Shown here piece after piece: positions 35,901-46,100 of a stretch of DNA of 64,000 nt. Location of the stretch: assembly GCF_017875955.1 (NCBI RefSeq), contig NZ_JAGINK010000001.1, positions 2,503,501-2,567,500 of the forward strand. Direction: 5' to 3'. Source of the DNA: Pseudomonas sp. BP8 (lineage in GTDB: Bacteria; Pseudomonadota; Gammaproteobacteria; Pseudomonadales; Pseudomonadaceae). The notes beneath the pieces were generated by a model that was given only the letters and a program-made list of their open reading frames with translations, had not been told where the DNA came from and did no database searches. Within the stretch, counting starts at the first letter, position 1. Each line of letters begins with the position of its first letter. A program made the translations under genes and the position numbers.

Positions 35901-37445
35901 CGGGTATGGCGTCTGCAGGGGGAGCCGGCATACGCTGGCGATGGTCAGGTTGATGGTGTGCGGCTTGACCTCAGTGGGTTGCCAGTACGAACAATGCCTG
36001 ATTTACCTGAGGGGACCGATCTCAGCCATGTCAGGGTATTGGTGATGGCTTCCCTGCAACTGGACGCGGTGCCGACGGGTTTTCTGGCGGGCTTCAGCGG
36101 CTTGCAGCGGTTGAACCTCAATGGCAATCAGTTGATGCAGCTGCCGGAGGGTATCGCCTGGCTGACTGAGTTGCGTGTACTCCGGCTTGCCCACAACAAC
36201 CTGCGCATGGATGCCCGCGCCGTGGCGATCCTGGCCGACTTGCCACAGCTGAGCTATCTGGACATGAGCTACAACCCGCTGGGGAGCCTGACGCTGCGCT
36301 TCAATCTGCTGCCACGCTTGACCGAGCTTCGTTTACGTCAATGTCGGTTGCGGGCCTGGCCGGCGGGGTTGGAAGTATGCGGCATGCTTGAATACGCCGA
36401 CCTGCGAGACAACTTGATCACCAGCGTGCCGGCTGAAACAGTGGCAATGCCACTGAGTTATCGCAACGCCTTCTTGCTCGATCATAACGCTATTCCCGAG
36501 GCGGAAGTGGACCGCTTGCGGGCTCCGGACCCGCACTCGGATCACGGCCTTGAGGGCGCTGAAGGTGGCTCCGATCCTGCCACGACGCGGACGTTGTGGA
36601 TGGACTTGTCGCCGTTATCTGAACGCGAAGCGCGCGGCCAGCAGTGGGATACCTTGTTGGCGATGCCAGACAGCAGCGGCTTGTTCGATCTGTTGGGTAA
36701 CCTGGAGCGTACCGCAGACTTTGAAAGCGCACGTGATTACCTGGCGGAGCGGGTATGGGTGTTACTCGATGCCCTCAGCGTCAATGCCGAACTTCGCGAG
36801 TTGATCTTTACCCGTGCCAACCTGCCGCGCACGTGCGAAGACAGTTTCGCTGATCTGTTCAGCGACTTGCAGGTGCAGGTCGAGGTGGCTAAGGCCAATG
36901 CCCGAGGTGCCCTCCACGAGCGCGAGGCCGATTTGCTCCGCCTTGGACGACAGCTGTTTCGCCTGGAGCGCTTGCGGCAGGTTGTACGCCAGGACATCGC
37001 GCAGCGGCTAGCCGAAGGCCGCGGCGTCGATGAAGTCGAGGTCAGCCTGTACTATCGCGTCCACCTCAGGCAAACCCTGGATTTGCCGTTCCAGCCGCGC
37101 GCCATGCGCTACGAGACGGTGGCCAACGTCACCCAGACCCAACTGCAGGTAGCCCGTCTAGTGGTACGCGCGGCGGAAAGCTCCGACGCCCTGATCGATA
37201 GCCTGAGTCAGCAGGATTTCTGGCAGGCCTACCTGCGGGAACGGCACGGCGCGGCTTTTACCCACATCGAGGATACCTTCGCCCAACGTGGCAGCCAGCT
37301 CGACCAAGAGCAGGCGACGCTCACCAGTCAGGCGTTCACTCGGGCCTGGGAATCCTTGCGCGTCGAACGCGAGTCCGCCATGCATACCGTGACCATGGCG
37401 CTGACCGAGGAGGCCATACACGCGCAAACGCCCGCAGGGCAGTAA
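32955..37445 (+). CDS. Giant LRR protein with NEL-type E3 ubiquitin ligase domain
   Basis: A ~1496-residue protein without a signal peptide. From the N terminus: a region with the LPSWLKQASPAQ motif (near residue 27) typical of the Pseudomonas large-toxin DUF6543/dermonecrotic-toxin-like N domain; two hydrophobic stretches (about 374-398 and 425-448) that could insert in membranes; a long helical middle; leucine-rich repeats at about 1026-1175 (LQRLNLNGNQLMQLPEGIAWL, LRVLRLAHNNL, LSYLDMSYNPL, LTELRLRQCRLRAWPAGL); and a C-terminal NEL domain with the catalytic motif Cys-Glu-Asp (Cys1294 in PRTCEDSFADLF). LRR plus CED is the hallmark of bacterial NEL E3 ligases (IpaH, SspH, SlrP), which ubiquitinate host proteins. 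ATG 32955 is favoured; GTG 32943 is possible. Position: between the AraC gene and the acyl-CoA operon. Confidence 0.85.
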   Translation: MTQAVAASLPTIEQRIASATDDHIASHLPSWLKQASPAQINTLRASFKAHRAAQQRLRVQTLELIPLQQFARMHLVSVLPGPGTFDELEWLEVHRRFSVPVGIGLPRDEIILRRQPALLRLMQNFRQGASFYEGSGLVARGSERLLSPNLDDLLKQCRQLDVGGQYQHLLDSVFGTAAQAALIEDKRSGLKLATEIAALMGELNAHEQIALREVAHGGADLSQHVLRGYPGRLQILGCAVIDAMTIQLRGGQDDKPGVILYLPSDPQRALRRFDSWSAMTSHLLRALRKDDYRQYFSQLISLDERPEFLHTLGLRLKDDQPDLELEAASGEEDVFAGLVSQQIQRVKDDARLLLVPTAELERAASRARLDTWKSAGLGLLNLAGLFIPVVGEILLGQLVVQTVAQVYEGAADWSHGHQHEALEHMLGVAETLAVAAAVAGGATIVARGFSRSQLVDQLEPVSLGEQGTRLWQPDLSVYVSSPEDATQQADGLYGAGPRRWMRHATGYLELHRPEPDGPWRVRHPQRELAYGPIVEHNGERSWRLRRERPLEWDDSAQMLQALWPEPVPLDSRRAAQILQVAGVDLDALRAVLVEGRPIPFNLRDTLSRFEADARIDAFFQRLKQGAVVSDDAPLEQWCRAQAVIAELPVDLQRERVLEQAPLLRAGLLEHLTQVPMSQDHLVSLIQQDYPGLPPLYVQQLLAEVSQVQRSLADVEARVPLQQGLRARALLQQARLSRGMEGLYLHSAYSNETGELVFALLRRLDNWPRAVNLELREGTVGGRLLAVLDPQGKAAERIVLVYRQGRFSLYDANGRPASVEVAEPADIFQAVAASLSSEQRAKLEIAGNDSAVRLRAKLQQRVPQRRLQTLQLLGWREAPSAFNPGTRLPDGRVGYMLSGRAHGRGGTRQMLRERLRSLYWGLDEQRLDEQLEVLLRRPGSPFELLLEQEEHYARLDQALNRWESAELSVSRQAFRRQIGDRLRRVWRLQGEPAYAGDGQVDGVRLDLSGLPVRTMPDLPEGTDLSHVRVLVMASLQLDAVPTGFLAGFSGLQRLNLNGNQLMQLPEGIAWLTELRVLRLAHNNLRMDARAVAILADLPQLSYLDMSYNPLGSLTLRFNLLPRLTELRLRQCRLRAWPAGLEVCGMLEYADLRDNLITSVPAETVAMPLSYRNAFLLDHNAIPEAEVDRLRAPDPHSDHGLEGAEGGSDPATTRTLWMDLSPLSEREARGQQWDTLLAMPDSSGLFDLLGNLERTADFESARDYLAERVWVLLDALSVNAELRELIFTRANLPRTCEDSFADLFSDLQVQVEVAKANARGALHEREADLLRLGRQLFRLERLRQVVRQDIAQRLAEGRGVDEVEVSLYYRVHLRQTLDLPFQPRAMRYETVANVTQTQLQVARLVVRAAESSDALIDSLSQQDFWQAYLRERHGAAFTHIEDTFAQRGSQLDQEQATLTSQAFTRAWESLRVERESAMHTVTMALTEEAIHAQTPAGQ

Positions 37446-37566
37446 CAGGCAGCGGCCAAACCGGTCATCCAGATTGACAGCTTTGACCATTGTCGAGCGG
37501 GGGCTGCGGCGCGAACATCGTCAGACCAAAGGTGCACTCCAACAATAAGAAACCAGGAGTCTGACG

Positions 37567-39213
37567 ATGCGCGATTACGCCGAGGCCGCGAGGTCGTTCA
37601 ATCATGCCCAGGCCGCCGCTGCGGCGCTGCAGGGCGATCTACAGGCCCTCAATGCCTGTGTCGAGTGCTGTGACCGGCATGTCGGTGGCCAGCGCATCGC
37701 GCTCATCTGCGAGGACCGCGACGGCAATGGCGCTCGCTACAGCTTCGAGCAGTTGCAGGACATGGCGGCGCGCTTTGCCAATGTGCTCAAGGCCCAGGGC
37801 GTTGGTCCGGGTGATCGGGTCGCCGGGCTGCTGCCGCGCACTGTCGAACTGCTGGTGACCATCCTCGCCACCTGGCGCCTGGGTGCGGTCTACCAGCCAC
37901 TGTTCACCGCATTCGGCCCCAAGGCCATCGAGCATCGCCTGCAGCAGTCGCAGGCCCGGGTGGTGGTCAGTGATCGCCACAATCGGCCCAAGCTTGACGA
38001 TGTGCTGGGCTGCCCGACCTTGGTTACGGTAGGCGCCGCTGAAGGCGAGTTGGACTTTCATCAGGCGCTGGCCTGCGCCGAGCCTGAATGTGCGCCGGTG
38101 CTGCGCACGGGCGATGATCCTTTCCTGCTGATGTTCACCTCGGGCACTACCGGGCCGGCCAAGCCGCTGGAAGTGCCGCTGCGCGCGATCGTCGCCTTCC
38201 AAGGCTACATGCGCGACGCGATCGAGCTGCGCGCAGACGACAATTTCTGGAACCTGGCTGATCCCGGCTGGGCCTATGGCCTGTATTACGCGGTCACTGG
38301 GCCGTTGTCGCTGGGCCACGCCACGCTGTTCTACGATGGCCCGTTCAGCGTCGACAGCTGCGCCCGGATCATTGCTCGCCACCGCATCAGCAACCTTGCT
38401 GGCTCGCCCACCGCGTATCGCCTGTTGATCGCCGTTGGCAGTGACTTCTCGGCGCCGATCAAGGGCTACCTGCGCGTGGTCAGCAGCGCTGGCGAGCCGC
38501 TCAACCCGGAGGTGATCCGCTGGTTCGCCGACGCGCTTGGGGTGACCATCCATGATCACTATGGCCAGACCGAGCTGGGCATGGTCCTGTGCAATCACCA
38601 TGGCCTGGTACACCCGGTGCGGCTGGGCTCGGCAGGTTTCGCCATCCCTGGGCACCGCATCGTCGTGCTCGATGAACAGGGCGTCGAGCTGCCTGCCGGG
38701 CAACCCGGCATTCTTGCGGTGGACCGCGAGCAGTCGCCGCTGTGCTGGTTCGGTGGTTATCACGGCTTGCCGACCAAGGGCTTCGTGGGCAAGTACTACC
38801 TCAGTGGCGACACCGTCGAACTCAACGACGATGGCAGCATCAGCTTTGTCGGCCGCAGCGACGATGTCATCACCACCTCCGGCTACCGAGTCGGTCCGTT
38901 CGATGTGGAAAGCGCGTTGATCGAGCATCCGACGGTGATCGAGGCGGCGGTGATCGGCAAGCCAGACCCGGAGCGCACCGAGCTGATCAAGGCCTTCGTG
39001 GTGCTCGCCAAGGGCGTGCAAGGCAGCCCGGAGCTTGAGGAAACCCTGCGCCAGCACGTGCGCAAACGGCTTTATGCCCATGCCTATCCGCGCGAAATCG
39101 AATTCCTCAGCGAGCTGCCGAAGACCCCGAGCGGCAAGCTGCAACGCTTCATCCTGCGCAATCAGGAAATCGCCAGACAACAAGACGCGCTGGCCTCCCG
39201 CGCCAGCGCCTGA
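37567..39213 (+). CDS. AMP-dependent acyl-CoA synthetase
   Basis: A 548-residue ANL-superfamily ligase. ATP-binding motif TSGTTGPAKP (residues 191-200), DHYGQTELG adenylate motif, SGDTVELNDDGSISFVGRSDDVI hinge, and the C-terminal catalytic lysine Lys524 in KTPSGKLQRF. It activates a carboxylic acid as acyl-CoA, the entry step for the following beta-oxidation-type genes; the substrate is likely short, medium or branched chain but is not readable from sequence. AGGAG lies eight bases before the ATG. First gene of a five-gene operon; the promoter should lie in 37446-37566, where I see no clear -35/-10 pair. Confidence 0.92.
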   Translation: MRDYAEAARSFNHAQAAAAALQGDLQALNACVECCDRHVGGQRIALICEDRDGNGARYSFEQLQDMAARFANVLKAQGVGPGDRVAGLLPRTVELLVTILATWRLGAVYQPLFTAFGPKAIEHRLQQSQARVVVSDRHNRPKLDDVLGCPTLVTVGAAEGELDFHQALACAEPECAPVLRTGDDPFLLMFTSGTTGPAKPLEVPLRAIVAFQGYMRDAIELRADDNFWNLADPGWAYGLYYAVTGPLSLGHATLFYDGPFSVDSCARIIARHRISNLAGSPTAYRLLIAVGSDFSAPIKGYLRVVSSAGEPLNPEVIRWFADALGVTIHDHYGQTELGMVLCNHHGLVHPVRLGSAGFAIPGHRIVVLDEQGVELPAGQPGILAVDREQSPLCWFGGYHGLPTKGFVGKYYLSGDTVELNDDGSISFVGRSDDVITTSGYRVGPFDVESALIEHPTVIEAAVIGKPDPERTELIKAFVVLAKGVQGSPELEETLRQHVRKRLYAHAYPREIEFLSELPKTPSGKLQRFILRNQEIARQQDALASRASA

Positions 39214-39225
39214 GGGAATCTCATC

Positions 39226-39993
39226 ATGCACATAGCCAATAAACATTTCATCGTCAGCGGCGCGGCTTCTGGCCTGGGCGCTGCCACCGCGCAGATGCTG
39301 GTCGAGGCTGGGGCGCGAGTGATGCTGGTAGACCTCAATGGCGAGGCTGTGGCGGAAAAAGCCCGGCAACTGGGCGATCAGGCGCGCTTTGCGGTGGCCG
39401 ACATCAGCGACGAACAGGCTGCCCAGGCTGCCGTGGCGGCTAGCGTCGAGGCGTTTGGCAGCGTCCACGGTCTGGTCAACTGCGCCGGTATCGTCGGTGC
39501 CGAGAAAATTCTCGGCAAGCAAGGGCCGCATGGCCTGGACAGCTTCGCCAAGGTGATCAACGTCAACCTGATCGGCAGCTTCAACCTGTTGCGCCTGGCC
39601 GCTGCCGCCATTGCCGAAGGCGACGCGGGCGAAGGCGGTGAGCGTGGCGTGATCATCAACACGGCCTCGATTGCCGCCTACGATGGGCAGATCGGCCAGG
39701 CGGCCTACGCTGCCTCCAAGGGCGCCATCGCCAGCCTGACCCTGCCGGCCGCTCGCGAGCTGGCGCGCTTTGGCATCCGGGTGATGACCATTGCTCCAGG
39801 TATCTTCGAAACGCCAATGATGGCCGGCATGAGCGATGAAGTGCGCGACTCGCTGGCTGCCGGCGTGCCGTTCCCACCGCGCCTGGGCCGTGCGCAGGAG
39901 TACGCGGCGCTGGCGCGGCACATTATCGAGAACAGCATGCTCAACGGTGAGGTTATCCGCCTCGACGGTGCGCTGCGCATGGCTGCCAAGTAA
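39226..39993 (+). CDS. fadB2x: Type II 3-hydroxyacyl-CoA dehydrogenase (SDR)
   Basis: A 255-residue short-chain dehydrogenase. NAD-binding motif GAASGLG (residues 12-18), NCAG at 85-88, catalytic Ser148, Tyr161 and Lys165 (YAASK). The sequence resembles 17-beta-HSD10/type II HADH enzymes, which oxidise 3-hydroxyacyl-CoAs, including branched 2-methyl substrates. Second gene of the acyl-CoA operon, 12 bp after the ligase. The symbol follows the P. putida name for the syntenic gene as I remember it. Confidence 0.85.
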   Translation: MHIANKHFIVSGAASGLGAATAQMLVEAGARVMLVDLNGEAVAEKARQLGDQARFAVADISDEQAAQAAVAASVEAFGSVHGLVNCAGIVGAEKILGKQGPHGLDSFAKVINVNLIGSFNLLRLAAAAIAEGDAGEGGERGVIINTASIAAYDGQIGQAAYAASKGAIASLTLPAARELARFGIRVMTIAPGIFETPMMAGMSDEVRDSLAAGVPFPPRLGRAQEYAALARHIIENSMLNGEVIRLDGALRMAAK

Positions 39994-40006
39994 GGAGTAT
40001 CACTAC

Positions 40007-41200
40007 ATGACCCTCGCCACCGATCCGATTGTCATCGTCAGCGCTGTACGCACGCCCATGGGCGGCCTGCAGGGCGACCTCAAGAGCCTCACCGCGCCGC
40101 AACTGGGCGCTGTCGCGATTCGCGCCGCAGTCGAGCGCGCGGCCATCGACGCCGGCAGTGTCGAGCAGGTGCTGTTCGGCTGTGTGCTGCCGGCGGGCCT
40201 TGGCCAGGCACCGGCGCGTCAGGCAGCGCTGGGCGCTGGTCTCGATAAAGGCACGACCTGCACCACCCTGAACAAGATGTGCGGTTCGGGCATGCAGGCC
40301 GCGATCATGGCCCATGACCTGCTGTTGGCCGGCAGCGCCGAGGTGGTGGTGGCAGGGGGGATGGAAAGCATGAGCAACGCCCCCTACCTGCTGGACAAGG
40401 CCCGCGCGGGTTACCGCATGGGGCACGGCAAGATCATCGACCACATGTTCATGGATGGCCTGGAAGACGCCTACGACAAGGGGCGCCTGATGGGCACCTT
40501 TGCCGAAGACTGCGCCCAGGCCGGCGGCTTCACCCGTGAAGCACAGGACGCCTTTGCCATCGCCTCGCTGACCCGCGCCCAGGAGGCGATCAGCCAGGGC
40601 CGCTTCGCTGCCGAGATCGTCCCGGTGGAGGTCAGCGAAGGCAGGCAGACCCGGCTGGTCAGCGATGACGAACAACCGCCCAAGGCCCGCCTGGACAAGA
40701 TTCCCCAGCTGCGCCCAGCGTTCCGTGAGGGCGGTACCGTTACTGCTGCCAATGCCAGCTCCATTTCCGACGGCGCGGCGGCGCTGGTGCTGATGCGCCG
40801 TTCGCTTGCCGAACAACGCGGCCTCAAGCCACTGGCGGTGATCCATGGTCACGCAGCTTTTGCCGACACTCCGGCGCTGTTCCCGACCGCACCGATCGGC
40901 GCGATCCACGCGCTGCTCAAGCGCACGGGCTGGAACCTGGCCGAGGTCGACTTGTTCGAGATCAACGAGGCCTTTGCCGTGGTCACCCTGGCCGCCATGC
41001 AGCAACTTGACCTGCCCCACGACAAGGTCAACATCCACGGCGGCGCCTGCGCCCTTGGCCACCCGATCGGCGCGTCCGGCGCACGCATCCTGGTGACCCT
41101 GCTCTCGGCGCTGCGCCAAAACAACCTGCGCCGCGGCGTGGCAGCCATCTGCATCGGCGGTGGCGAGGCCACGGCGATGGCGGTTGAATGCCTGTATTGA
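40007..41200 (+). CDS. fadAx: Acetyl-CoA acetyltransferase (thiolase)
   Basis: A 397-residue thiolase. Active-site Cys92 in NKMCGSGMQA, the second catalytic region NIHGGACALGHPIGASG with the conserved His, and CIGGGEA near the C terminus. Cleaves 3-ketoacyl-CoA with CoA. ATG 40007 follows TAAGGAG at the end of the SDR gene; the longer frame upstream overlaps the SDR and is not used. Third gene in the operon. Confidence 0.95.
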   Translation: MTLATDPIVIVSAVRTPMGGLQGDLKSLTAPQLGAVAIRAAVERAAIDAGSVEQVLFGCVLPAGLGQAPARQAALGAGLDKGTTCTTLNKMCGSGMQAAIMAHDLLLAGSAEVVVAGGMESMSNAPYLLDKARAGYRMGHGKIIDHMFMDGLEDAYDKGRLMGTFAEDCAQAGGFTREAQDAFAIASLTRAQEAISQGRFAAEIVPVEVSEGRQTRLVSDDEQPPKARLDKIPQLRPAFREGGTVTAANASSISDGAAALVLMRRSLAEQRGLKPLAVIHGHAAFADTPALFPTAPIGAIHALLKRTGWNLAEVDLFEINEAFAVVTLAAMQQLDLPHDKVNIHGGACALGHPIGASGARILVTLLSALRQNNLRRGVAAICIGGGEATAMAVECLY

Positions 41201-41208
41201 GGTGAACC

Positions 41209-42336
41209 ATGCTGGTGACTGACGAGCAACAACAGATTGCCGACGCCGTACGCGATTTTGCCCAGGAGCGCCTGAGGCCGTTTGCCGAGCAATGGGACCG
41301 CGAGCACCGCTTCCCCCGTGAGGCCGTCGAAGAGATGGCTGCGCTGGGGCTGTTCGGCATGCTGGTGCCGGAGCAGTGGGGCGGCAGCGACACGGGCTAT
41401 GTCGCCTACGCCATGGCCCTTGAAGAAATCGCCGCCGGCGACGGTGCCTGCTCGACCATCATGAGTGTGCACAATTCGGTCGGCTGCGTACCCATCCTCA
41501 AGTTCGGCAGCGAGCAGCAGAAGCAGCAGTTTCTCGCGCCACTGGCCAGCGGCGCGATGTTGGGTGCGTTCGCCCTCACCGAGCCTCAGGCCGGCTCCGA
41601 CGCCAGCAGCCTGAAGACCCGTGCGCGGCTGGACGGCGACCACTACGTGCTCAATGGCAGCAAGCAGTTCATTACCTCCGGGCAAAACGCCGGGGTGGTG
41701 ATCGTCTTCGCGGTGACCGATCCACAGGCCGGCAAGCGCGGCATCAGTGCTTTTATCGTGCCTACCGACTCGCCTGGCTACCAGGTCGCACGGGTCGAGG
41801 ACAAACTCGGGCAGCACGCGTCCGACACCTGTCAGATCGTCTTCGATGATGTCCGCGTGCCGGTTGCCAACCGCCTGGGTGAGGAGGGCGAGGGTTACAA
41901 GATCGCCCTGGCCAACCTGGAGGGTGGGCGCATCGGCATCGCGTCGCAGTCGGTGGGCATGGCCCGCGCTGCCTTTGAAGTGGCCCGCGACTACGCCCGT
42001 GAGCGGCAGAGTTTCGGCAAGGCCCTGATCGAGCATCAGGCGGTGGCGTTCCGCCTGGCCGACATGGCCACGCGAATCGCTGTGGCCCGGCAGATGGTCC
42101 TGCATGCCGCGGCGTTGCGTGATGCTGGGCGCCCGGCGCTGGTCGAGGCGTCGATGGCCAAGCTGTTTGCCTCGGAAATGGCCGAAAAGGTCTGTTCGGA
42201 TGCCTTGCAGACGCTCGGTGGTTATGGCTATCTGAGCGACTTCCCGCTGGAGCGCATCTACCGCGATGTGCGGGTCTGCCAGATTTACGAAGGCACCAGC
42301 GATATTCAGCGCATGGTCATTGCGCGCAATCTTTGA
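41209..42336 (+). CDS. Acyl-CoA dehydrogenase
   Basis: A 375-residue FAD enzyme of the short/branched-chain acyl-CoA dehydrogenase family. FAD and substrate motifs [15 protein letters not shown] and [19 protein letters not shown] are present; the catalytic base is Glu361 in [10 protein letters not shown]. Introduces the 2,3-double bond. Its partners in this operon suggest short or branched acyl-CoA; electron acceptor ETF is encoded elsewhere. Confidence 0.95.
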   Translation: MLVTDEQQQIADAVRDFAQERLRPFAEQWDREHRFPREAVEEMAALGLFGMLVPEQWGGSDTGYVAYAMALEEIAAGDGACSTIMSVHNSVGCVPILKFGSEQQKQQFLAPLASGAMLGAFALTEPQAGSDASSLKTRARLDGDHYVLNGSKQFITSGQNAGVVIVFAVTDPQAGKRGISAFIVPTDSPGYQVARVEDKLGQHASDTCQIVFDDVRVPVANRLGEEGEGYKIALANLEGGRIGIASQSVGMARAAFEVARDYARERQSFGKALIEHQAVAFRLADMATRIAVARQMVLHAAALRDAGRPALVEASMAKLFASEMAEKVCSDALQTLGGYGYLSDFPLERIYRDVRVCQIYEGTSDIQRMVIARNL

Positions 42337-42349
42337 AGGAGCAGCCCCA

Positions 42350-43123
42350 ATGGCGTTCGAAACCATCCTGTTGGACATCCACGGCAAGGTCGGCCTGATT
42401 ACCCTGAACCGCCCCCAGGCGCTGAACGCGCTGAATGCGCAGATCGTCGGCGAGATCAATCAGGCGCTGGACCAACTGGAAAAAGACCCGAACATCGGTT
42501 GCGTGGTACTGACCGGCTCCGCCAAGGCCTTCGCCGCTGGCGCCGACATCAAGGAAATGGCCGACTTGCAGTACCCGCAAATCTACGTCGATGACCTGTT
42601 CAGTGATGCCGATCGCATCGCCAACCGGCGCAAACCGATCATCGCTGCGGTGGCCGGTTTTGCTTTGGGCGGCGGCTGCGAATTGGCGATGATGTGCGAC
42701 TTCATCCTGGCCGGCGACAATGCCAAATTCGGCCAGCCTGAGGTCAATCTTGGTGTGCTGCCGGGCATGGGTGGCACCCAGCGCCTGACCCGTGCAGTGG
42801 GCAAGGCCAAGGCCATGGAGCTGTGCCTGACTGGCCGTTTGATGGGCGCCGAGGAGGCCGAGCGTGCAGGCCTAGTAGCGCGCGTGGTGCCGCAGGCCGA
42901 ATTGCTCGAAGAGGCATTGAAGGTGGCTGCCACCATCGCCAGCAAGTCGATCCCGATCAGCATGATGGTCAAGGAGAGCGTCAACCGTGCTTTTGAGGTG
43001 ACCCTCAGTGAAGGCGTGCGCTTCGAGCGTCGCGTGTTCCACGCGGCATTTGCCACTGAAGATCAGAAAGAGGGCATGGCCGCCTTTGTCGCCAAGCGCG
43101 AAGCGCAGTTCAAGGACCGCTGA
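42350..43123 (+). CDS. fadB1x: Enoyl-CoA hydratase
   Basis: A 257-residue crotonase-fold enzyme. Oxyanion-hole segment AAGADIKEM (62-70), catalytic glutamates Glu111 (GGGCELAM) and Glu131 ([14 protein letters not shown]) both present, so a true hydratase. AAGGAG precedes the ATG. Last gene of the operon; a dyad follows. Together the five genes cover ligation, dehydrogenation, hydration, oxidation and thiolysis of one acyl-CoA. Confidence 0.94.
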   Translation: MAFETILLDIHGKVGLITLNRPQALNALNAQIVGEINQALDQLEKDPNIGCVVLTGSAKAFAAGADIKEMADLQYPQIYVDDLFSDADRIANRRKPIIAAVAGFALGGGCELAMMCDFILAGDNAKFGQPEVNLGVLPGMGGTQRLTRAVGKAKAMELCLTGRLMGAEEAERAGLVARVVPQAELLEEALKVAATIASKSIPISMMVKESVNRAFEVTLSEGVRFERRVFHAAFATEDQKEGMAAFVAKREAQFKDR

Positions 43124-43128
43124 GGTTA

Positions 43129-43153
43129 AGCGGCGCTGGGTCCCAGCGCCGCT
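43129..43153. terminator. Bidirectional hairpin after the acyl-CoA operon
   Basis: A 12-base arm AGCGGCGCTGGG (43129-43140) pairs with CCCAGCGCCGCT (43142-43153) around one base, effectively a 10-bp stem with a short loop. It lies five bases after the hydratase stop and six before the stop of the giant gene on the other strand. No U-run, so it may rely on Rho or hairpin strength. Confidence 0.5.
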
Positions 43154-43158
43154 GCGTA

Positions 43159-46100
43159 TCAGCTTGGGAAAAACAAACGCTGTGCCGCGGCCAGGGTGAT
43201 CGGGCTACGGTAGACCTCGCTGAGCTGTCCGGTGGCCGGGTCGGCAACACTTTTGCCCTGGGCGTAGCGTTGGCTGGCGGTCTTCAGGTGGCCAGCGGTA
43301 AAGGCGTTGTTTTCTGCGGCCAGGCTCGGGTAGTGAAAGTGCGCGTACCAGATGACACGGTCGTTATGGCTGATGGCATATTCATCGAGATAGTCGGCCG
43401 GTCGTCCTTTGATCCTGGCCAGCAGTCGCCGGCTACCCTCGGCACGGATCCGCACTTGGCCCTGCTCCAGCAGGAATTCCAGCTCTGCGATTCTCGGCTT
43501 TTGCTGCAAGGCAGCCTGGGTCCGTAGCGTCGGCGCCTGCTTGGTCAGTTCCAAAGACAAGTCCTCGAGCGCCTTGATGACCAACGCGGAGTCGTCGTTG
43601 GCCAGGGCTTCGTCGGTCTGATTGTCGCGTGTCAGCTGTGCCTCGATGGCGTTGCGCTGGGCGTCGAGCAGGTCACGCTGATGAATGACGATTTCCTCGA
43701 TTTCGACTGGCAGGTAGTTAACCGCGCTGCGGGTGTGCAGCTTGCCCAGTTCCACGCGTGAGATGTCCATCCGGGCGCGGCTTTCCTGCAGCAGGGTCTT
43801 GAGCTTTTTAGGCGTGCTGGCTGGGGTCGGCGGTCGCGCGCTAGGCTGCTCGAGCCGTACCCAGTGGGCGTCTTCGAGTTTGTAGGTCAGGGACGCCACG
43901 CTAGGGTCGGGCCCCGGTATGTCGACGAGGTTCGCGTCATTTGCGCGAGGCTGCCCTAGCAGCAGGCCGTGGTCCTGGGTTTCGATCAGCCCAGGCAGCT
44001 GTCGGCTCAGTTGCGGCACCGAACTGCTGGGCGGATAGTCGGGGTATTCCGCGAGTTCACTGCGCACGTCGGTTTGCAAGGCTGTCAGGTCTTCAATCAA
44101 TTGTGCCAGCGCCAGCTTCGCTGCGTCGGCCATCGGCCGCTGCTGAAGATTGCGCACTTGCCGTGCGGCGGCGCCCAAGTGCTGGTTGATGGTCTCCAGC
44201 AGGCGTCGTTTCAGCTCGTCAGTGGCGCTGTTCAACTCGGCCAATTGCAAGCGTTGACCGACGCTGACCTGGATATTGTCCCAGCCGCGCTCCAGCCAGA
44301 ACTCACCCTCGCCATCCAGTGCGCCGATCATCATCAGCCGATTGGTGCAACACTCCATGCGGATGAACCGCCAGTGTTGCGGGCTGGCGGTCACTCCCAT
44401 CAGCTCCACGGCCTGCTCGAGCATGGCCTGGATGCGAGGTTGGGCGCGGCTGCTTAGTCGCACCAGCTGTTGATGCTCGGCGGTCATCACTTCGGCATTG
44501 GCGATCAACTGTTCAATCAGATGGAGCACCCGTTCGATACGCTCGTTGATGATCCGCTCATCGGCAGGGGTCAACTCGTAACCTGTCAGCTGCCGCTGGA
44601 TGACTTCGCGCAACTGTGACCGCTCTGGCGTGTAGAGCCGCATCAGTGTCGCCTTGACCGACTGTTCGCATTGCAGGCGCTGGACCAGCGCACTCGCGCG
44701 CAAAAGCTTGTATTCCCTGATCGGGATGCTTTCATTGCGGTCCTTCAGGCGCTGTAGGTGATCCTTCCAGAATGCCGAAAATGCCTGCTGTTTTTCGATA
44801 TAGGGCTGGAGCACCTTGGATTCATGGGTCTTGGCGGCTACCAGAGCCGCTTTGCGCAGGTAGTCCTGTTCGCGTCTGGCATGGGTCGCATCCTCGGCCA
44901 AGGACGCGTCCAACGCCTCGACTGCCTGTTCATTGAGCTGTTTCTGCTTGGCCAGGCGGTTGCCCAGCGGCATGCCGCCGTTCAGTCGCAGCTTCAGGTC
45001 GAGCTGCCAGCGTCCTGCTTCATCCCGGCGTAGCCACGGGCCAGCGGGCGCGCCAGGCGACTCGCCAGTGATACGCAGCTGGCCGCGCTCCGGGTCCACG
45101 CTGACGCCGTAGAGCTTACCTTGGAGGATTACCCACAGGCGCGCGTCGTGCAGGTACAGTCCAGCCATCGGGCCGGAGGGGATCGGAGCCCGCAGTGTCG
45201 ACAGCGGCAGCTCGGCCTGCAGCGCCGTCAGCGCATCGAGATGGGCCTGGTCGAGCGTGAGGTCGGCCTTGGCCCAGGCGAAATCGAGAGGCTCGGGTAC
45301 CTCGGGCGTCAGCACGATGGCGGGGGCGGGCAGCGGGGGGTCGACATGGAGCAGCGGCACTGTGGGGGGCTGCGGGTGCTCGATTTCAAGTCGGCGGCTT
45401 GCATGGCCAAAGACCAGGAATGCGACATTGATCAACAGCTCTATCCAGTCACCGGTGCGGTCTTGGCTGCTGTCGGTGTCATTGACCAAGTGCAGCAAGG
45501 CGCTCTCTGCTTGCACCAGCCAGGCAGCCGTGGCAAAGGGGCCGTCCATGATGGGCAACACGCTGTTGAGCAGCAGCCAGCCGAGCTCGCGCCAGCGTGC
45601 CCAACGGGTCTGTGCGGTGCTGCTCGAGTGAGCGAGAAAGTTCTCCAGGGTCTCTTCAACGCAGGCCTCGTAGACGCGCTTGCCGGGATCGAGGATCGGC
45701 TCTTCGCGTGACAGTGTGGCGGGGGCGGGGCGGCTGAAGGGGACGGCCCAGTCATCTTCCACTGGATAGACCAGGTGGGGCTCCTGAAAGCCGCCGTGGG
45801 CGTATACCTTGCGATCTTCTTCAGGCAGCCGTTGTAACAGGTCTTTCTGCAGTTCGCCTGGGGTACCGATGGCCACCAGCAACTCGAGCCGGTCGCTGAA
45901 CTCCAGTAGCGGCTCGGCATGCAGCGGCCGGTACAGCAGGCACCGTGGCGAGACCGTGGGCGTGGCTTCGATCAACCACGCATTGAGTGGATGATCCGCA
46001 GCGGCGTCCATGCTGCGCAGCAGCCCCAACGGACGCAGGGACCAGGCACTGGGAGATTCGCAGTCGCTGCGGTTGAATACCGCCGCCACCGCCGCAACGC

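Noticed and set aside
37639..39921. 760-codon minus-strand frame opposite the acyl-CoA ligase and SDR genes
   Set aside because: Spans two well supported genes on the other strand and has a random-like composition.
40849..42459. 536-codon minus-strand frame opposite the thiolase and acyl-CoA dehydrogenase genes
   Set aside because: Both plus-strand genes have intact catalytic motifs; the frame has none.
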